NCBI RefSeq assembly: GCF_014076495.1 | Contig: NZ_CP043575.1 | Location: 4,092,001-4,156,000, forward strand | DNA length: 64,000 bases | From: Comamonas koreensis | GTDB taxonomy: Bacteria; Pseudomonadota; Gammaproteobacteria; Burkholderiales; Burkholderiaceae_C | Reading direction: 5' to 3' | Program-made: the position numbers and the translations under genes | Shown here: positions 1 through 10,915 of the stretch, in pieces | Layout: the number at the start of each line of letters is the position of its first letter | Position numbering within the stretch: the first letter of the stretch is position 1 | The notes under the pieces: model-generated | The model's input: only the letters and a program-made list of their open reading frames with translations | Told to the model about the DNA's origin: nothing | Database searches by the model: none

Positions 1-772
1 TCGAATCGGGCAGCCAGGCGTGCAGGGGGAACTGTGCCGATTTGCCCATCGCACCGATGAACAGGCAGATGCAGATCACCGTCATCAGCGACCAGGTGGA
101 GCCGGGCAGCGTCATGCCGCTCAGCTCATTGGTCTTGGCGAAGATTTCGGTGTAGTTCAAGGTGCCGGTGTAGGCAGCAATCAGGCCGATACCCAGGATG
201 AAGCCGAAGTCACCGACACGGTTGACCACGAAGGCCTTCATGTTGGCGAAGATCGCGGTTTCCTTCTTGAAGTAGAAACCGATCAGCAGGTACGACACCA
301 GGCCCACCGCTTCCCAGCCGAAGAACAGCTGCAGCAGGTTGTTGCTCATCACCAGCATCAGCATGGAGAAGGTGAACAGCGAGATGTACGAGAAGAAACG
401 GTCGTAGCCGTCGTCTTCCGCCATGTAGCCCATCGTGTAGATGTGCACCATCAGCGACACAAAGGTCACCACGCACATCATCATCGCGGTGATGGAGTCG
501 ATCATGAAACCGATCTCCATCTTCAGCGACCCGACGGTCATCCAGGTGTAGAGCGTCTGGTTGAAGGTCGCGCCTTCAAACACCACGCTCTGGAACGTCA
601 TCGCAGAGATGACGAAGGCAATGAACACACCCAGGATGGTGAGCGTGCGGCTGCCAACGCGGCCGATGCGGTTGCCGCCCAGGGCGGTACCGAAAATGCC
701 TGCCAGCAAAGATCCTGCCAGGGGCGCCAGAGGCACCGCCAACAGTGTTGAAGCAGAAAGGGTTTGACTCAT
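1..772 (-). CDS. nuoL: NADH-quinone oxidoreductase subunit L (partial, C-terminus outside window)
   Basis: Antiporter-like membrane subunit of complex I that takes part in proton pumping. Only the first ~257 codons lie in the window and the gene runs off the left edge, so it is incomplete here rather than broken. The N-terminus starts MSQTLSAST at an ATG at 772. The sequence carries several hydrophobic segments and the family signature LFFGWEAVGLVSYLLIGFY, followed by NRVGDFGF and GKSAQFPLHAWLPDS, both typical of NuoL. It lies 28 bases downstream of nuoK and is the last nuo gene visible. Identification is from family knowledge of the motifs plus gene order. Confidence 0.96.
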   Translation of the reverse strand, partial: MSQTLSASTLLAVPLAPLAGSLLAGIFGTALGGNRIGRVGSRTLTILGVFIAFVISAMTFQSVVFEGATFNQTLYTWMTVGSLKMEIGFMIDSITAMMMCVVTFVSLMVHIYTMGYMAEDDGYDRFFSYISLFTFSMLMLVMSNNLLQLFFGWEAVGLVSYLLIGFYFKKETAIFANMKAFVVNRVGDFGFILGIGLIAAYTGTLNYTEIFAKTNELSGMTLPGSTWSLMTVICICLFIGAMGKSAQFPLHAWLPDS

Positions 773-800
773 TCTTCTTAACCTTGCAAGTATTGGTGCC

Positions 801-1109
801 TCAACCCTTCAGGGAGTTGAGATCTTCCGCATCGATGGTGGACTTGTTACGGAACAGCAACACCAAGATTGCCAAACCAATTGCCGACTCTGCCGCCGCA
901 ACGGTCAGGATGAAGAACACGAAAATCTGGCCGTGCATGTCTCCCAGGTAGTGGGAGAAGGCGACAAAGTTCGTGTTCACGGCCAGCAGCATCAACTCGA
1001 TGGCCATCAGCAGCACAATCAGGTTGCGACGGTTCAAGAAGATACCGACCACGGACAGCGCGAACAGCATCGCGCCCAACGTCAGAAAATGACCCAGAGT
1101 GAGCGTCAT
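801..1109 (-). CDS. nuoK: NADH-quinone oxidoreductase subunit K
   Basis: Small integral membrane subunit of complex I, homologous to MrpC. The 102-residue product begins [16 protein letters not shown] and has three hydrophobic helices. The acidic residue in the second helix ([11 protein letters not shown]) matches the conserved Glu needed for proton translocation in the family. Its ATG overlaps the nuoJ stop codon by four bases (ATGA), which suggests translational coupling. Length is normal for NuoK. Confidence 0.97.
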   Translation of the reverse strand: MTLTLGHFLTLGAMLFALSVVGIFLNRRNLIVLLMAIELMLLAVNTNFVAFSHYLGDMHGQIFVFFILTVAAAESAIGLAILVLLFRNKSTIDAEDLNSLKG

Positions 1110-1774
1110 ACCTTCTTCTCCTCGACCTCAGCGGCAGGCTGCACCACGGGGGCTGCAGGCTTGCTCGCCTGGACTTTGACCAATTGCAGGCGATCCGAAG
1201 CACGCACGCGCACTTGCAGCGATGCATCGATAGCCTTGGAATCCTTGCGATGGCGCAGGGTCAGGGCAATCGCGGCAATCATCGCCACCAGCAAGATGAC
1301 CGCAGCCACTTGCACAGGGAACAGATACTCGGTGTAGAGCATGGTGCCCAGCGCCTTGACGTTGCTGTAGGGCACGACCTTGCCGGCCGCATCCACCACA
1401 GCAGGGATGGCCTTGGGCGCGTCGATGGCACTGAAGCCGCCGATCAGCACCACGCCCATCTCGAACGCGACGATGGCAAAGATCACTGCAGCGAGCGGGA
1501 AGTTCTTCCAGAAACTCTTGCGCAGCTGGTCGATGCGGATATCCAGCATCATCACCACGAAGAGGAACAGCACCATCACGGCGCCCAGGTAGACCATCAC
1601 CAGCACGATGGCCAGGAACTCAGCCTTGAGCAGCAACCAGATACCGGCTGCCTGAGAAAACGCCAACATCAGGTGCAGCACAGCGTGCACCGGATTTGGG
1701 GCAGTAACTACTCGGAATGCCGCGTACAGCAGCACTACCGAGAACAGATAGAAAAAACCAGTTGTGACATCCAT
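1106..1774 (-). CDS. nuoJ: NADH-quinone oxidoreductase subunit J
   Basis: Membrane subunit of complex I. I place the start at ATG 1774 ([12 protein letters not shown]) rather than further upstream, because the typical NuoJ N-terminal helix begins there. The 222-residue product has five predicted membrane helices, including [17 protein letters not shown], the conserved third helix next to the NuoK channel. The C-terminal ~50 residues are charged and then Ala/Pro/Val-rich ([19 protein letters not shown]), a soluble tail that varies among relatives. It overlaps nuoK by four bases and follows nuoI by 35 bases. Confidence 0.96.
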   Translation of the reverse strand: MDVTTGFFYLFSVVLLYAAFRVVTAPNPVHAVLHLMLAFSQAAGIWLLLKAEFLAIVLVMVYLGAVMVLFLFVVMMLDIRIDQLRKSFWKNFPLAAVIFAIVAFEMGVVLIGGFSAIDAPKAIPAVVDAAGKVVPYSNVKALGTMLYTEYLFPVQVAAVILLVAMIAAIALTLRHRKDSKAIDASLQVRVRASDRLQLVKVQASKPAAPVVQPAAEVEEKKV

Positions 1775-1809
1775 GTGGGGCTCTTTTCGATCAGTCTCCA
1801 AGTGCCGCG

Positions 1810-2322
1810 TCAGCGGTACTTTGCGTCCGCAGCCTTGGCTGCAGCAATTTCAGGTTCGTAACGGTCGCCCACGGCCAGCAGCATTTCCTTGGTGAAGTAC
1901 AGGTCGCCGCGCTTTTCTCCGTGGTATTCCAGAATCTGGGTTTCCACGATGGAGTCAACGGGGCAGCTTTCTTCACAGAAGCCACAGAAAATGCACTTGG
2001 TCAGATCGATGTCGTAGCGGGTGGTGCGGCGCGAGCCGTCATCACGCACATCGGACTCGATCGTGATCGCCATCGCAGGGCAGACGGCTTCGCACAGCTT
2101 GCAGGCAATGCAACGCTCTTCGCCGTTTTCGTAGCGGCGCAGCGCGTGCAGGCCACGGAAACGGGGCGACAGCGGCGTCTTCTCTTCGGGGAACTGGACC
2201 GTGATCTTGCGCGCAAACGTGTAGCGACCGGTCAGGGCCATGCCCTTCATCAATTCCCAGAGCATGAAGCTCTTGAAGAAATCCTTCACCGAGAAAGAGC
2301 GGGGAGAAACTGCAGTAGTCAT
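1810..2322 (-). CDS. nuoI: NADH-quinone oxidoreductase subunit I (ferredoxin-type, 2x[4Fe-4S])
   Basis: Peripheral-arm subunit that carries clusters N6a and N6b and passes electrons towards NuoB. The 170-residue sequence has two complete binding motifs, [12 protein letters not shown] and [12 protein letters not shown], which is the eight-cysteine TYKY signature. The N-terminus is amphipathic ([17 protein letters not shown]), as expected for docking on NuoH. The ATG at 2322 is preceded by GGAGG at a good distance. It lies 15 bases downstream of nuoH. Confidence 0.98.
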   Translation of the reverse strand: MTTAVSPRSFSVKDFFKSFMLWELMKGMALTGRYTFARKITVQFPEEKTPLSPRFRGLHALRRYENGEERCIACKLCEAVCPAMAITIESDVRDDGSRRTTRYDIDLTKCIFCGFCEESCPVDSIVETQILEYHGEKRGDLYFTKEMLLAVGDRYEPEIAAAKAADAKYR

Positions 2323-2337
2323 GTTGTATTCCTCCGC

Positions 2338-3414
2338 TTATTTCCAGATGTTCCATGGCGACAGCAACCAGCCGCCGACAAAGACCAGGTACACCAGGGT
2401 GACGGGGATGAAAATCTTCCAGCCCAGACGCATGATCTGGTCATAGCGGAAACGTGGGAAAGTAGCGCGAATCCAGATGAACATCGACACCACCAGGAAC
2501 GTCTTGGCAGCCAGCCAGATCCAGCCCGGGATGAAGGACAGGAAATCGAATGGTGGCAGCCAGCCGCCCAGGAACATGATCACGGCCAGGATGGACACCA
2601 GCCACATGCTCGCGTACTCGGCCAGGAAGAACACGGCAAAGCCCATGCCCGAATATTCCACCATGTGACCGGCCACGATTTCCGCTTCGCCTTCGACGAC
2701 GTCAAAGGGGTGGCGGTTGGTTTCGGCCACGGCCGAGATCAGGTAGACGATGAACATCGGCAGCAGCGGCAGCCAGTTCCACGACAGGATGCTGGCACCC
2801 GACGATGCCATCCTGCCCTTGCCCTGGGCCAGCACGATCTCGGTCAGGTTCATGCTGCCGGTGACCATGATCACCACCAGGAAGCAAAAGCCCATCGCGA
2901 TTTCATAGCTCACCATCTGGGCCGATGCGCGCAGCGCGCCCAGGAAAGCGTACTTGGAGTTCGATGCCCAGCCGGCGATGATCACGCCATAGACTTCGAT
3001 CGAGGTAATCGCCATGACCAGCAGCAGGCCCACGTTCACATTGGCCAGCGCCACATCGGGACCGAAGGGGATGACCACCCAGGCTGCCAGCGCAGGCATG
3101 ATGGCCATGATCGGGCCCAGGCGGTACAGGCCCGAGCTTGCCGCCGTCGGCGTGATGATTTCCTTAGTCATCAGCTTAAGGCCGTCGGCCAGAGGCTGGA
3201 GCAGACCAAAAGGGCCGACCCGGTTGGGGCCGTAACGCACTTGCATGAAGCCCAGGAGCTTGCGCTCCCACAGGGTCAGGTAAGCCACTGCGCCCATCAA
3301 AGGCAAGACGATGCACAGGATCTTGATCAGGTTCCAGATCACGGGCCAGACCAGGGTCGCCCACCACTCTGCCGCGATCAGGGTCAGACCGCCGTTGTAG
3401 ATTGCGTCGATCAT
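2338..3414 (-). CDS. nuoH: NADH-quinone oxidoreductase subunit H
   Basis: Membrane subunit that joins the peripheral and membrane arms of complex I and forms part of the quinone site. The 358-residue product is strongly hydrophobic with about eight helices. It contains [19 protein letters not shown] and [20 protein letters not shown], the two most conserved loops of the family. Its ATG overlaps the nuoG stop by four bases. Length and motifs are standard. Confidence 0.98.
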   Translation of the reverse strand: MIDAIYNGGLTLIAAEWWATLVWPVIWNLIKILCIVLPLMGAVAYLTLWERKLLGFMQVRYGPNRVGPFGLLQPLADGLKLMTKEIITPTAASSGLYRLGPIMAIMPALAAWVVIPFGPDVALANVNVGLLLVMAITSIEVYGVIIAGWASNSKYAFLGALRASAQMVSYEIAMGFCFLVVIMVTGSMNLTEIVLAQGKGRMASSGASILSWNWLPLLPMFIVYLISAVAETNRHPFDVVEGEAEIVAGHMVEYSGMGFAVFFLAEYASMWLVSILAVIMFLGGWLPPFDFLSFIPGWIWLAAKTFLVVSMFIWIRATFPRFRYDQIMRLGWKIFIPVTLVYLVFVGGWLLSPWNIWK

Positions 3415-5525
3415 GCTGCCACCACCTCCGAGGATTGGCGGGCATCCGCCGTCATTTGCAACGACGGCGCGCGACGCACGATGCCATCGAGTTGGTAGAT
3501 GCTGGCCACCACCGGCTCCTGGCCTGCAGGCGCCGACACGGCCATGTTGGTCTTGGTGCTGTTGGACAGCAGCTCGGCAGGCACCTGGCCTTGCGAGCCC
3601 GTCGCCACGGCCAGCACGTCCTGCGAGGAGTCAAAGGCCATGCCTGCGACGTCCAGCAGATTGCCCAGCACGCGCAGCACCTTCCAGCCCGGACGGGTAT
3701 CGCCCAGCGGCTTGACCACGGCGTGGAAGCTCTGCACAAGGCCTTCGGCATTCACGAACGAGCCCGAGGTTTCGGTGAACGGCGCGATCGGCAGCAGCAC
3801 ATCGGCGATGTCCATGTTGGCCTTGAACGGGCTCAGGCTCACCACCATCTCGCAGCCTTGCAGCGCCTGGCTGCCAGCGGCCGTGTCGAACGCGGGTTCG
3901 CAGTTGAGCAAGATCGCGGCCTTGATGCCACCGGCGAGCATCTCGCCAGCGTGCATGCCATGGGCCTGGGGCACGGCACCCACCCATTGCGCGCCCACGG
4001 TGTTGGCCGCTTCGGTCAGGAAGCCGACGGTAGCTCCCGTCTGCGCGCCAATCCAGTTGGCGATCGACAGCAAGGTGCTCGCTTGTGCATGGTGCGCCAC
4101 GGCATTACCCAGCAGGATGGCCTTTTGCTCGCCGTTTTGCAGCGCGCGGGCAATCTCGATGGACTCGGGCGTCACGGTACCGGCGTTGTTCGGCGCTTCC
4201 ACACCCTTGGACTGGGCGAGGGCCGCTGCCACGGAGGACAGCGCGTAGGCCCACTGCGCAGCAGGTGTGATCACCTGGTGGGCCAGCGGAATTGCCAGAT
4301 CAAAAGCCTTGGACTGGATGGCGGTCACCACCGCGCCCTTACGGGCGGCCTGGCGGATACGTTGGGCGAACAGCGGATGCTCCTTGCGCACGTTCGAGCC
4401 CACGATCAAGGCCGTGTTCAGGTCCGACAGCGAGGCGATCGAGCGGCCCAGCCAGCGCACGCCTTCTGCCTTGGCAAAATCGGCGTTGCGCAGACGGTAG
4501 TCGACGTTCTGGCTGCCCAGCGAGCGCACCAGCTCGCCGGCCAGGAACAGCTCTTCGAGCGTGCTGTGCGGGCTGACCAGCGCACCCACGGCGCTCGCGC
4601 CATGGTCGCGTTGCACGCTCTTGATGCCATTGGCCACGTATTCCAGCGCAGCTTGCCAGCTCACTTCGAGCCACTGGCCGCCTTGCTTGATCATCGGCGC
4701 GGTCAGGCGCTCTTCACCGTTGAGCGCTTCGTAGGAGAAGCGGTCGCGGTCGGCAATCCAGCATTCGTTGACGGCGTCGTTCTCGAACGGCACCACGCGC
4801 ATCACCTTGTTGTTCTTGACCTGAACGATCAAGTTGGCACCGGTGGAGTCATGGGGCGAGACCGACTTGCGGCGCGACAGCTCCCAGGTACGGGCGCTGT
4901 AGCGGAAAGGCTTGCTCGTGAGTGCACCCACGGGGCAGATGTCGATCATGTTGCCCGACAGCTCCGAGTCCACCGTATCGCCCACCACGGTGGTGATCTC
5001 GGCGTGCTCGCCGCGGTTGACCATGCCCAGCTCCATGATGCCTGCGACTTCTTGACCGAAGCGCACGCAGCGGGTGCAGTGGATGCAACGGCTCATCTCT
5101 TCCATCGAGATCAGCGGGCCCACATTCTTGTGGAAGACCACGCGCTTTTCTTCTTCGTAGCGCGAGCTGCTGGCACCATAGCCCACAGCCAAGTCCTGCA
5201 ACTGGCATTCACCGCCCTGGTCGCAGATCGGGCAATCCAGCGGGTGGTTGATGAGCAGGAACTCCATCACCGATTGCTGGGCCTTGACCGCCTTGTCCGA
5301 GGTGGTGCGCACAATCATGCCTTGCGTCACGGGCGTGGCGCAGGCAGGCATCGCCTTGGGCGCCTTCTCGACGTCCACCAGGCACATACGGCAGTTCGCC
5401 GCGATCGACAGTTTCTTGTGGTAGCAGAAGTGAGGGATGTACTTGCCCGCCGCATCGGCCGCGTGCATGACCATGCTGCCTTCCGCGACCTCGACCTTCT
5501 GACCGTCTATTTCAATTTCAACCAT
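3411..5525 (-). CDS. nuoG: NADH-quinone oxidoreductase subunit G (75 kDa-type)
   Basis: Large iron-sulfur subunit of the NADH dehydrogenase module. The N-terminal ~220 residues hold the cluster ligands: a [2Fe-2S] ferredoxin fold (HFCYHKKL...[10 protein letters not shown]...CATPV), a His-Cys3 site around [16 protein letters not shown], and the [13 protein letters not shown] / DICPVGALT four-cysteine site. The remaining ~480 residues resemble the molybdopterin-oxidoreductase fold without a cofactor, as usual for NuoG. The 704-residue length is close to mitochondrial-type subunits. It starts 14 bases after nuoF and overlaps nuoH. Confidence 0.98.
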   Translation of the reverse strand: MVEIEIDGQKVEVAEGSMVMHAADAAGKYIPHFCYHKKLSIAANCRMCLVDVEKAPKAMPACATPVTQGMIVRTTSDKAVKAQQSVMEFLLINHPLDCPICDQGGECQLQDLAVGYGASSSRYEEEKRVVFHKNVGPLISMEEMSRCIHCTRCVRFGQEVAGIMELGMVNRGEHAEITTVVGDTVDSELSGNMIDICPVGALTSKPFRYSARTWELSRRKSVSPHDSTGANLIVQVKNNKVMRVVPFENDAVNECWIADRDRFSYEALNGEERLTAPMIKQGGQWLEVSWQAALEYVANGIKSVQRDHGASAVGALVSPHSTLEELFLAGELVRSLGSQNVDYRLRNADFAKAEGVRWLGRSIASLSDLNTALIVGSNVRKEHPLFAQRIRQAARKGAVVTAIQSKAFDLAIPLAHQVITPAAQWAYALSSVAAALAQSKGVEAPNNAGTVTPESIEIARALQNGEQKAILLGNAVAHHAQASTLLSIANWIGAQTGATVGFLTEAANTVGAQWVGAVPQAHGMHAGEMLAGGIKAAILLNCEPAFDTAAGSQALQGCEMVVSLSPFKANMDIADVLLPIAPFTETSGSFVNAEGLVQSFHAVVKPLGDTRPGWKVLRVLGNLLDVAGMAFDSSQDVLAVATGSQGQVPAELLSNSTKTNMAVSAPAGQEPVVASIYQLDGIVRRAPSLQMTADARQSSEVVAA

Positions 5526-5539
5526 ATGCTCACTCGCGA

Positions 5540-6895
5540 TCAGGAAGAAGCAGCGGTCTGCTTTTCAGCAGCGTTGATCTTTGCTTCGAATTCATGGCGG
5601 AAATGCTTGATCATTGCGCGCACCGGCATCGCTGCCGCATCGCCCAATGCGCAAATCGTGCGCCCCATGATGTTGCCGGCTACCGAGTCCAGCTTGTCCA
5701 GATCCTCGGCGCGGCCGTGGCCGTGCTGGATGCGGTCGACCATGCGCCACAGCCAGCCCGTGCCTTCGCGGCAAGGGGTGCACTGTCCGCAGGACTCGTG
5801 CTGGTAGAAGTAGGACAGGCGCAGCAGGCTCTCGACCATGTCGCGCGAGTCGTCCATCACGATGACGGCGCCCGAGCCCAGCATCGAGCCGGCCTTGGAG
5901 ATGGAGTCATAGTCCATCGTGCAGGCCATCATGATGTCCGCTGGCAGCACAGGGGCCGACGATCCGCCAGGGATCACGGCCTTGAGCTTGCGGCCGGTGC
6001 GCACACCGCCGGCGAGCTCGAGCAAGGTGGAGAACGGCGTACCCATTGGCACTTCGTAGTTGCCGGGCTTGTTCACGTCACCGCTGACCGAGAAGATCTT
6101 GGTGCCGCCGTTGTTGGGCTTGCCGCATTCCAGGTAGGCCTGGCCACCGTTGCGGATGATCCAGGGAACGGCCGCAAAGGTTTCGGTGTTGTTGATCGTC
6201 GTGGGCTTGCCATACAGACCAAAGCTGGCCGGGAATGGCGGCTTGAAGCGGGGCTGGCCCTTCTTGCCTTCGAGCGATTCGAGCAAAGCGGTTTCTTCGC
6301 CGCAGATGTAGGCGCCAAAACCATGGTGCGCATGCAGCTCGAAGCTGAAGCTGCTGCCCAGGATGTTGTCACCCAGGTAGCCTGCCGCACGCGCCTCTTC
6401 CAGCGCCGCTTCAAAGCGTTCGTAGACCTGGAAGATTTCGCCGTGGATGTAGTTGTAGCCCAGCGAGATGCCCATCGCATACGCGGCGATGGCCATGCCT
6501 TCGATCACGATGTGCGGGTTGAACATCAGGATGTCGCGGTCCTTGCAGGTGCCAGGCTCGCCCTCGTCCGAATTGCACACCAGGTGCTTTTGGCCGGGGA
6601 AGTTGCGGGGCATGAAGCTCCACTTCAGACCGGTGGGGAAGCCAGCGCCGCCGCGGCCGCGCAGGCCCGACTCTTTCATCGTGGCAATGACCTGGTCCTG
6701 GGTCAGGCCCTCGCCACCGTCCTTGCCCAGCAGCTTGCGCAGGGCCTGGTAGCCACCGCGCGCCTCGTAGTCCTTGATCGACCAGTTCGTGCCATCCAGA
6801 CCTGCATAGATCTGGGGCTCGATATGGCGGTCGTGGAAGCAGGTTTCCACGCCGGTGGCCTGGAACTGCGACAGAATTTGAGCGGCTGTCGTCAC
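5540..6895 (-). CDS. nuoF: NADH-quinone oxidoreductase subunit F (NADH/FMN-binding)
   Basis: Flavoprotein that oxidises NADH and carries FMN and cluster N3. I choose the GTG at 6895 as start ([12 protein letters not shown]): it overlaps the nuoE stop codon as GTGA and gives the usual ~450 residues, whereas a longer reading would run through nuoE. The glycine-rich NADH site [16 protein letters not shown] and the cluster motif [15 protein letters not shown] are present. The C-terminus ends in a short Ala/Ser-rich tail. Confidence 0.96.
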   Translation of the reverse strand: MTTAAQILSQFQATGVETCFHDRHIEPQIYAGLDGTNWSIKDYEARGGYQALRKLLGKDGGEGLTQDQVIATMKESGLRGRGGAGFPTGLKWSFMPRNFPGQKHLVCNSDEGEPGTCKDRDILMFNPHIVIEGMAIAAYAMGISLGYNYIHGEIFQVYERFEAALEEARAAGYLGDNILGSSFSFELHAHHGFGAYICGEETALLESLEGKKGQPRFKPPFPASFGLYGKPTTINNTETFAAVPWIIRNGGQAYLECGKPNNGGTKIFSVSGDVNKPGNYEVPMGTPFSTLLELAGGVRTGRKLKAVIPGGSSAPVLPADIMMACTMDYDSISKAGSMLGSGAVIVMDDSRDMVESLLRLSYFYQHESCGQCTPCREGTGWLWRMVDRIQHGHGRAEDLDKLDSVAGNIMGRTICALGDAAAMPVRAMIKHFRHEFEAKINAAEKQTAASS

Positions 6896-7383
6896 TTGGT
6901 GTCCTCCGCTGCGCGCAAGCCGGTCATCAGCTGGTCCAGCTTTTCGTTGTCCATGAAGCTGCACATGTGGCGGTCATTGACCAGCAGCACCGGTGCATCG
7001 GCGCAGGCGCCCAGGCATTCCGATTGCTCGATGGTGAACACGCCATCGGCGGTGGTATCCCCCATCTTGATGCCCAGCTTGTCTTCCAGGTGCTTGAGCG
7101 CCTCGCGGCCGCGACGCAGCTGGCAAGGCAGGTTGGTGCACACGCTCAATTTGTACTTGCCCACCGGGTGCTGGTTGTACATGTTGTAGAAGGTGGTCAC
7201 TTCATGCACGGCGATCTCGGGCATCTCCAGGTACTCGGCGATCACCGCCTCGCTCTCCTGGCTCACCCAGCCCTGCTCCTGCTGCACGATAGACAGGCAA
7301 GCCATCACGGCCGACTGCTTCTGCTCTGCCGGATACTTGGCAACTTCGCGGGCAAAGCGTGCTTTTGTTGCTTCGGTAATCAT
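6892..7383 (-). CDS. nuoE: NADH-quinone oxidoreductase subunit E (24 kDa-type)
   Basis: Thioredoxin-fold subunit with cluster N1a in the NADH dehydrogenase module. The 163-residue sequence has the ligand pairs CTNLPC and CLGAC in the expected order and spacing. Its ATG overlaps the nuoD stop (ATGA) and its stop overlaps the GTG of nuoF, so D, E and F are a coupled string. Confidence 0.97.
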   Translation of the reverse strand: MITEATKARFAREVAKYPAEQKQSAVMACLSIVQQEQGWVSQESEAVIAEYLEMPEIAVHEVTTFYNMYNQHPVGKYKLSVCTNLPCQLRRGREALKHLEDKLGIKMGDTTADGVFTIEQSECLGACADAPVLLVNDRHMCSFMDNEKLDQLMTGLRAAEDTK

Positions 7384-8633
7384 CGGTCAACGTCTCCAAA
7401 CACGATGTCCAAGGTGCTCAACACCATCACGGCATCGGCCAGCATGTGGCCACGGCTCATTTCGTCGAGCGCCGAGAGATGCACAAATCCTGGTGGACGA
7501 ATCTTCAGGCGGTAAGGCTTGTTGGCACCGTCGCTGATCAGGTAGATGCCAAACTCGCCCTTGGGGTGCTCCACCGATGCATAAGCCTCGCCCTCGGGCA
7601 CTTTGAAGCCTTCGGTGAACAGCTTGAAGTGGTGGATCAGCTCTTCCATGTTGGACTTCATGGCTTCGCGATCGGGAGGCGCCACCTTGTGGTTGCCGGT
7701 GATGACCGGACCGGGGTTGGCACGCAGCCAGTCCACGCACTGCTTGATGATGCGGTTGGACTCGCGCATCTCGGCGATGCGCACCAGGTAGCGGTCATAG
7801 CAGTCGCCGGTCTTGCCCACCGGAATGTCGAAATCCATGCGGTCATAGACTTCGTAGGGCTGCGACTTGCGCATGTCCCAGGCCAGGCCCGAGCCGCGCA
7901 GCATCGGGCCGGTCAGGCCCAGGTTCATCGCGCGGTCGATGTCAACCACGCCGATGCCCACATTGCGCTGCTTCCAGATGCGGTTGTCCGTCAGCAGGGT
8001 TTCGTATTCGTCCACGCACTTGGGGAAGCGCGCGGTGAAGTCATCGATGAAGTCGATGAGCGAACCCTGGCGGTTGCGGTTCATCTGCTCGATGGCCTTG
8101 GCATTGCGCACCTTGCTGGCCTTGTACTGCGGCATGCTCTCTGGCAGATCGCGGTACACGCCACCCGGACGGAAGTACGCCGCGTGCATGCGCGCGCCGG
8201 AGACGGCTTCGTACATGTCCATCAGGTCTTCACGTTCGCGGAAGCTGTAGATCAGAATGGTCGAGCTGCCGCCGTCATTGCCTGAGGAGCCCAGCCACAT
8301 CAGGTGGTTCATGATGCGGGTGATCTCGGAATACATCACGCGGATATATTGCGCGCGGATCGGCACTTCCAGGCCCAGCAGCTTTTCGATAGCCAGGCAG
8401 TAGGCGTGCTCGTTGCTCATCATCGAGCAGTAATCCAGGCGGTCCATATAGGGCAGCGACTGGATGAAGGTCTTGCTCTCCGCCAGTTTCTCGGTGGCGC
8501 GGTGCAGCAGGCCGATATGCGGGTCTGCGCGTTGCACCACTTCACCATCGAGCTCCAGCACCAAACGCAGCACGCCGTGTGCTGCAGGATGCTGGGGACC
8601 GAAGTTGAGTGTGTAGTTTTTGATTTCAGCCAT
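7380..8633 (-). CDS. nuoD: NADH-quinone oxidoreductase subunit D (49 kDa-type)
   Basis: Subunit that forms the quinone pocket with NuoB. The 417-residue product begins [30 protein letters not shown], which includes the conserved GPQHPAAHG loop that reaches the quinone head group. Further family motifs are [23 protein letters not shown] and the C-terminal [16 protein letters not shown]...GDVDR. It is a separate gene, not fused to nuoC as in enterics. Confidence 0.98.
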   Translation of the reverse strand: MAEIKNYTLNFGPQHPAAHGVLRLVLELDGEVVQRADPHIGLLHRATEKLAESKTFIQSLPYMDRLDYCSMMSNEHAYCLAIEKLLGLEVPIRAQYIRVMYSEITRIMNHLMWLGSSGNDGGSSTILIYSFREREDLMDMYEAVSGARMHAAYFRPGGVYRDLPESMPQYKASKVRNAKAIEQMNRNRQGSLIDFIDDFTARFPKCVDEYETLLTDNRIWKQRNVGIGVVDIDRAMNLGLTGPMLRGSGLAWDMRKSQPYEVYDRMDFDIPVGKTGDCYDRYLVRIAEMRESNRIIKQCVDWLRANPGPVITGNHKVAPPDREAMKSNMEELIHHFKLFTEGFKVPEGEAYASVEHPKGEFGIYLISDGANKPYRLKIRPPGFVHLSALDEMSRGHMLADAVMVLSTLDIVFGDVDR

Positions 8634-8660
8634 GGTTCTTCATCGTGAGGTCAGAGCGCC

Positions 8661-9269
8661 TCAGTGCAGGCCTCCGTAATGGTCTTCACGAATAATGCGG
8701 GGCGTGATCTCGCGCGGCTCGATCGTCACCGGTTCGTAGATCACGCGTGCCTGCTCGGCGTCGTAGCGCATCTCCACATGGCCCGTCAGCGGGAAATCCT
8801 TGCGGAAGGGGTGACCGATAAAGCCGTAATCGGTCAGGATGCGGCGCAGGTCGTCATGGCCTTCGAAGACAATGCCGAAAAGGTCAAAAGCTTCGCGCTC
8901 GAGCCAGTTGGCCGAGGCCCACAGCTGGCTGAGGGTGTCGAGCACCGGGAAATCGTCGTCCTGGCAGAACACACGCACGCGCAGGCGCTGGTTCAGGCTG
9001 ATCGACAACAGGTGCGAGACCACGGCAAAACGTGGGCCATCGGTGCCCACGTCCTTGTATGCGGAGTAATCCACGCCGCACAGGTCCATCAGCATCTCGA
9101 ACTTGCATTCTGGCGCATCGCGCAGCAGCTGCATGGCTTGCAGGTAGTTCGAGGCCGAGACTTCCACGGTCACTTCACCCAGCGCCAGGGTCACCGAGCG
9201 CGCCTTGTCGCCCAGCACGCGGGCGATGGTCTCTTGCAGCACGCTAGGCTGTATCAGTTCTACACTCAT
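8661..9269 (-). CDS. nuoC: NADH-quinone oxidoreductase subunit C (30 kDa-type)
   Basis: Structural subunit of the peripheral arm. The start is the ATG at 9269 ([12 protein letters not shown]), preceded by AGGAG, giving 202 residues. An upstream extension in the same frame would read through nuoB and lacks similarity to the family. The signature [31 protein letters not shown], split here by eye as [12 protein letters not shown] and [20 protein letters not shown], is present. Confidence 0.96.
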   Translation of the reverse strand: MSVELIQPSVLQETIARVLGDKARSVTLALGEVTVEVSASNYLQAMQLLRDAPECKFEMLMDLCGVDYSAYKDVGTDGPRFAVVSHLLSISLNQRLRVRVFCQDDDFPVLDTLSQLWASANWLEREAFDLFGIVFEGHDDLRRILTDYGFIGHPFRKDFPLTGHVEMRYDAEQARVIYEPVTIEPREITPRIIREDHYGGLH

Positions 9270-9277
9270 TCCAACTC

Positions 9278-9757
9278 CTAGGCGCGCGCGATCGTGTGGG
9301 TGCGGCGGATTTTTTGCTGCAGCTGGATGATGCCGTAGATCAGCGCTTCTGCCGTGGGCGGGCAGCCTGGCACATACACATCCACCGGCACAATGCGGTC
9401 GCAACCGCGCACCACCGAGTAGCTGTAGTGGTAGTAACCACCACCGTTGGCGCACGATCCCATCGAGATCACCCAACGCGGCTCGGCCATCTGGTCGTAC
9501 ACCTTGCGCATGGCCGGAGCCATCTTGTTGCACAGGGTGCCAGCCACAATCATCAAGTCAGCCTGGCGCGGGCTGGCGCGGAAGACTTCGGCGCCAAAGC
9601 GGCCAATGTCATAACGCGCAGCGGCCGCGTGCATCATCTCGACGGCGCAGCATGCCAAACCAAACGTCATGGGCCAGATCGACCCAGTCTTGGCCCAGTT
9701 CACCACCGAGTCGTAGCTCGTGGTGACAAAGCCTTTCTCCAACACACCTTCAATCAT
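9278..9757 (-). CDS. nuoB: NADH-quinone oxidoreductase subunit B (PSST-type)
   Basis: Subunit carrying the terminal cluster N2 next to the quinone site. The ligands are visible: the tandem cysteines in [12 protein letters not shown], then [14 protein letters not shown] and [11 protein letters not shown]. Length (159 residues) is normal. It sits 22 bases after nuoA and 8 bases before nuoC. Confidence 0.98.
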   Translation of the reverse strand: MIEGVLEKGFVTTSYDSVVNWAKTGSIWPMTFGLACCAVEMMHAAAARYDIGRFGAEVFRASPRQADLMIVAGTLCNKMAPAMRKVYDQMAEPRWVISMGSCANGGGYYHYSYSVVRGCDRIVPVDVYVPGCPPTAEALIYGIIQLQQKIRRTHTIARA

Positions 9758-9779
9758 CGTGTACCTTTTTGATTTCCGG

Positions 9780-10139
9780 TTATTCCCAGGTCAGCGCGCC
9801 CTTTTTCCATTCATAGGCGAAACCCACCACCAGAATGGCCAAGAACACGAGAACCGCGATAAAACCAGGCATTCCCACTTCATGCAGCGAAACCGCCCAT
9901 GGGAAGAGGAACGCAATTTCCAAGTCGAAGAGAATGAAAAGAATGGCGACGAGGTAGTAGCGCACATCGAATTTCATGCGCGCGTCTTCAAAGGCCTCAA
10001 AGCCGCATTCGTAAGGGGAGTTTTTCGCCGCGTTCGGGCGATTGGGTCCGAGGATGTAGCCTATGACCAGTGGGCCAAGGCCAACGCCTGCTCCCACCAG
10101 GATAAACAAAAGGACCGGGAGGTATTGTTCGAGGCTCAT
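9780..10139 (-). CDS. nuoA: NADH-quinone oxidoreductase subunit A
   Basis: Small membrane subunit with three helices, first gene of the complex I operon. The 119-residue product has the conserved segment [23 protein letters not shown] in the first loop ([11 protein letters not shown] recognised directly) and ends in a hydrophobic helix and [10 protein letters not shown]. The tRNA-Leu gene lies 73 bases upstream on the same strand, so they may share a transcript. Confidence 0.97.
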   Translation of the reverse strand: MSLEQYLPVLLFILVGAGVGLGPLVIGYILGPNRPNAAKNSPYECGFEAFEDARMKFDVRYYLVAILFILFDLEIAFLFPWAVSLHEVGMPGFIAVLVFLAILVVGFAYEWKKGALTWE

Positions 10140-10212
10140 CTTGATGTCTACTCACCGCAGGAGCCAACCCAGGTAAGCACAAGACGCGACCCAGGCAGGC
10201 CTTTTATTGTGT

Positions 10213-10297
10213 TGGTGCCGTCGGCGAGACTCGAACTCGCACAGCTTTCGCCACTACCCCCTCAAGATAGCGTGTCTACCAATTTCACCACGACGGC
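10213..10297 (-). tRNA. tRNA-Leu(GAG)
   Basis: An 85-base gene that folds as a class II tRNA with a long variable arm. The acceptor strand GCCGTCG pairs with CGACGGC, followed by A and an encoded CCA end at 10213. The anticodon stem CTATC/GGTAG closes a TTGAGGG loop, giving anticodon GAG (reads CUY Leu). The T-arm GCGAGTTCGAGTCTCGC is intact. It lies between secG and nuoA, an order common in Comamonadaceae. Confidence 0.95.
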
Positions 10298-10373
10298 TGA
10301 TTTGACTTGCCTGGCAAGCACCGATTGCTTTTGAAACAATCTGCTCACCAGACAGACTCAGATTCTACTCTGT

Positions 10374-10392
10374 AAAAACCCTGAGTTCAGGG
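10374..10392 (-). terminator. Rho-independent terminator after secG
   Basis: On the minus strand the stem CCCTG/CAGGG with loop AACT is followed by TTTTT. It sits 20 bases past the secG stop codon. The stem is short, so strength is uncertain. Confidence 0.6.
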
Positions 10393-10412
10393 ATTCTTTT
10401 CAAATAGTTGAG

Positions 10413-10871
10413 TTATTTGCCTGCAGGCTGTGCTGGCTCAGCAGGTGCGGCCGGTGCAGCAGCGGGCGCAGCAGCGCCAGCGGCAGGCACCGAGGCATCC
10501 GCACCAGCGGAGGGAGCCGCAGGGGCTGGGGCAGGTGCAGGGGTCGACGCAGGAGGAATGGTCGCATCCACCGGAGTGCTCGACTGCGGGATCGTCGCAG
10601 CAGGGCCTTCGAGCACGCTACCGGCCGAGGTCGGGCGTGCATTGCCCAGGTAGGCCAGCGCCAAGGTCGCGGCAAAGAACACCGCCGCCAGCACACCGGT
10701 GCTGCGCGAGAGGAAGTTGGCGCTACCGGAAGCACCGAACAGGCTGCCCGCGCTGCTGCCGCTGCCAAAGGCAGCACCCGCATCGGCACCCTTGCCATGC
10801 TGCACCAGCACCAGGCCAATCATGACCAGTGCTGCCAGCATTTGAATCGTCAACAGAATCGTTACCATCAT
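10413..10871 (-). CDS. secG: Preprotein translocase subunit SecG
   Basis: Two-helix membrane subunit of SecYEG that assists protein export. The N-terminal ~75 residues match the family: a first helix (MVTILLTIQMLAALVMIGLV), the VLVQHGKGADAGAAFG motif, FGASGSANFLSR, and a second helix. The remaining ~75 residues are a Pro/Ala-rich low-complexity tail, long compared with E. coli SecG but usual in Comamonadaceae. Two adjacent ATG codons are possible starts. It follows tpiA by 44 bases on the same strand. Confidence 0.95.
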   Translation of the reverse strand: MMVTILLTIQMLAALVMIGLVLVQHGKGADAGAAFGSGSSAGSLFGASGSANFLSRSTGVLAAVFFAATLALAYLGNARPTSAGSVLEGPAATIPQSSTPVDATIPPASTPAPAPAPAAPSAGADASVPAAGAAAPAAAPAAPAEPAQPAGK

Positions 10872-10915
10872 CTACCCTTTTATCAAACTTGGTCGTCGCC
10901 AGCAGCCGCTTGCCC

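Noticed and set aside
1921..3498. Long plus-strand frame (525 codons) across nuoI-nuoH
   Set aside because: It is antisense to two clearly conserved nuo genes, is His/Gln/Arg-rich as expected for mirrored high-GC codons, and has no ribosome site or known domain.
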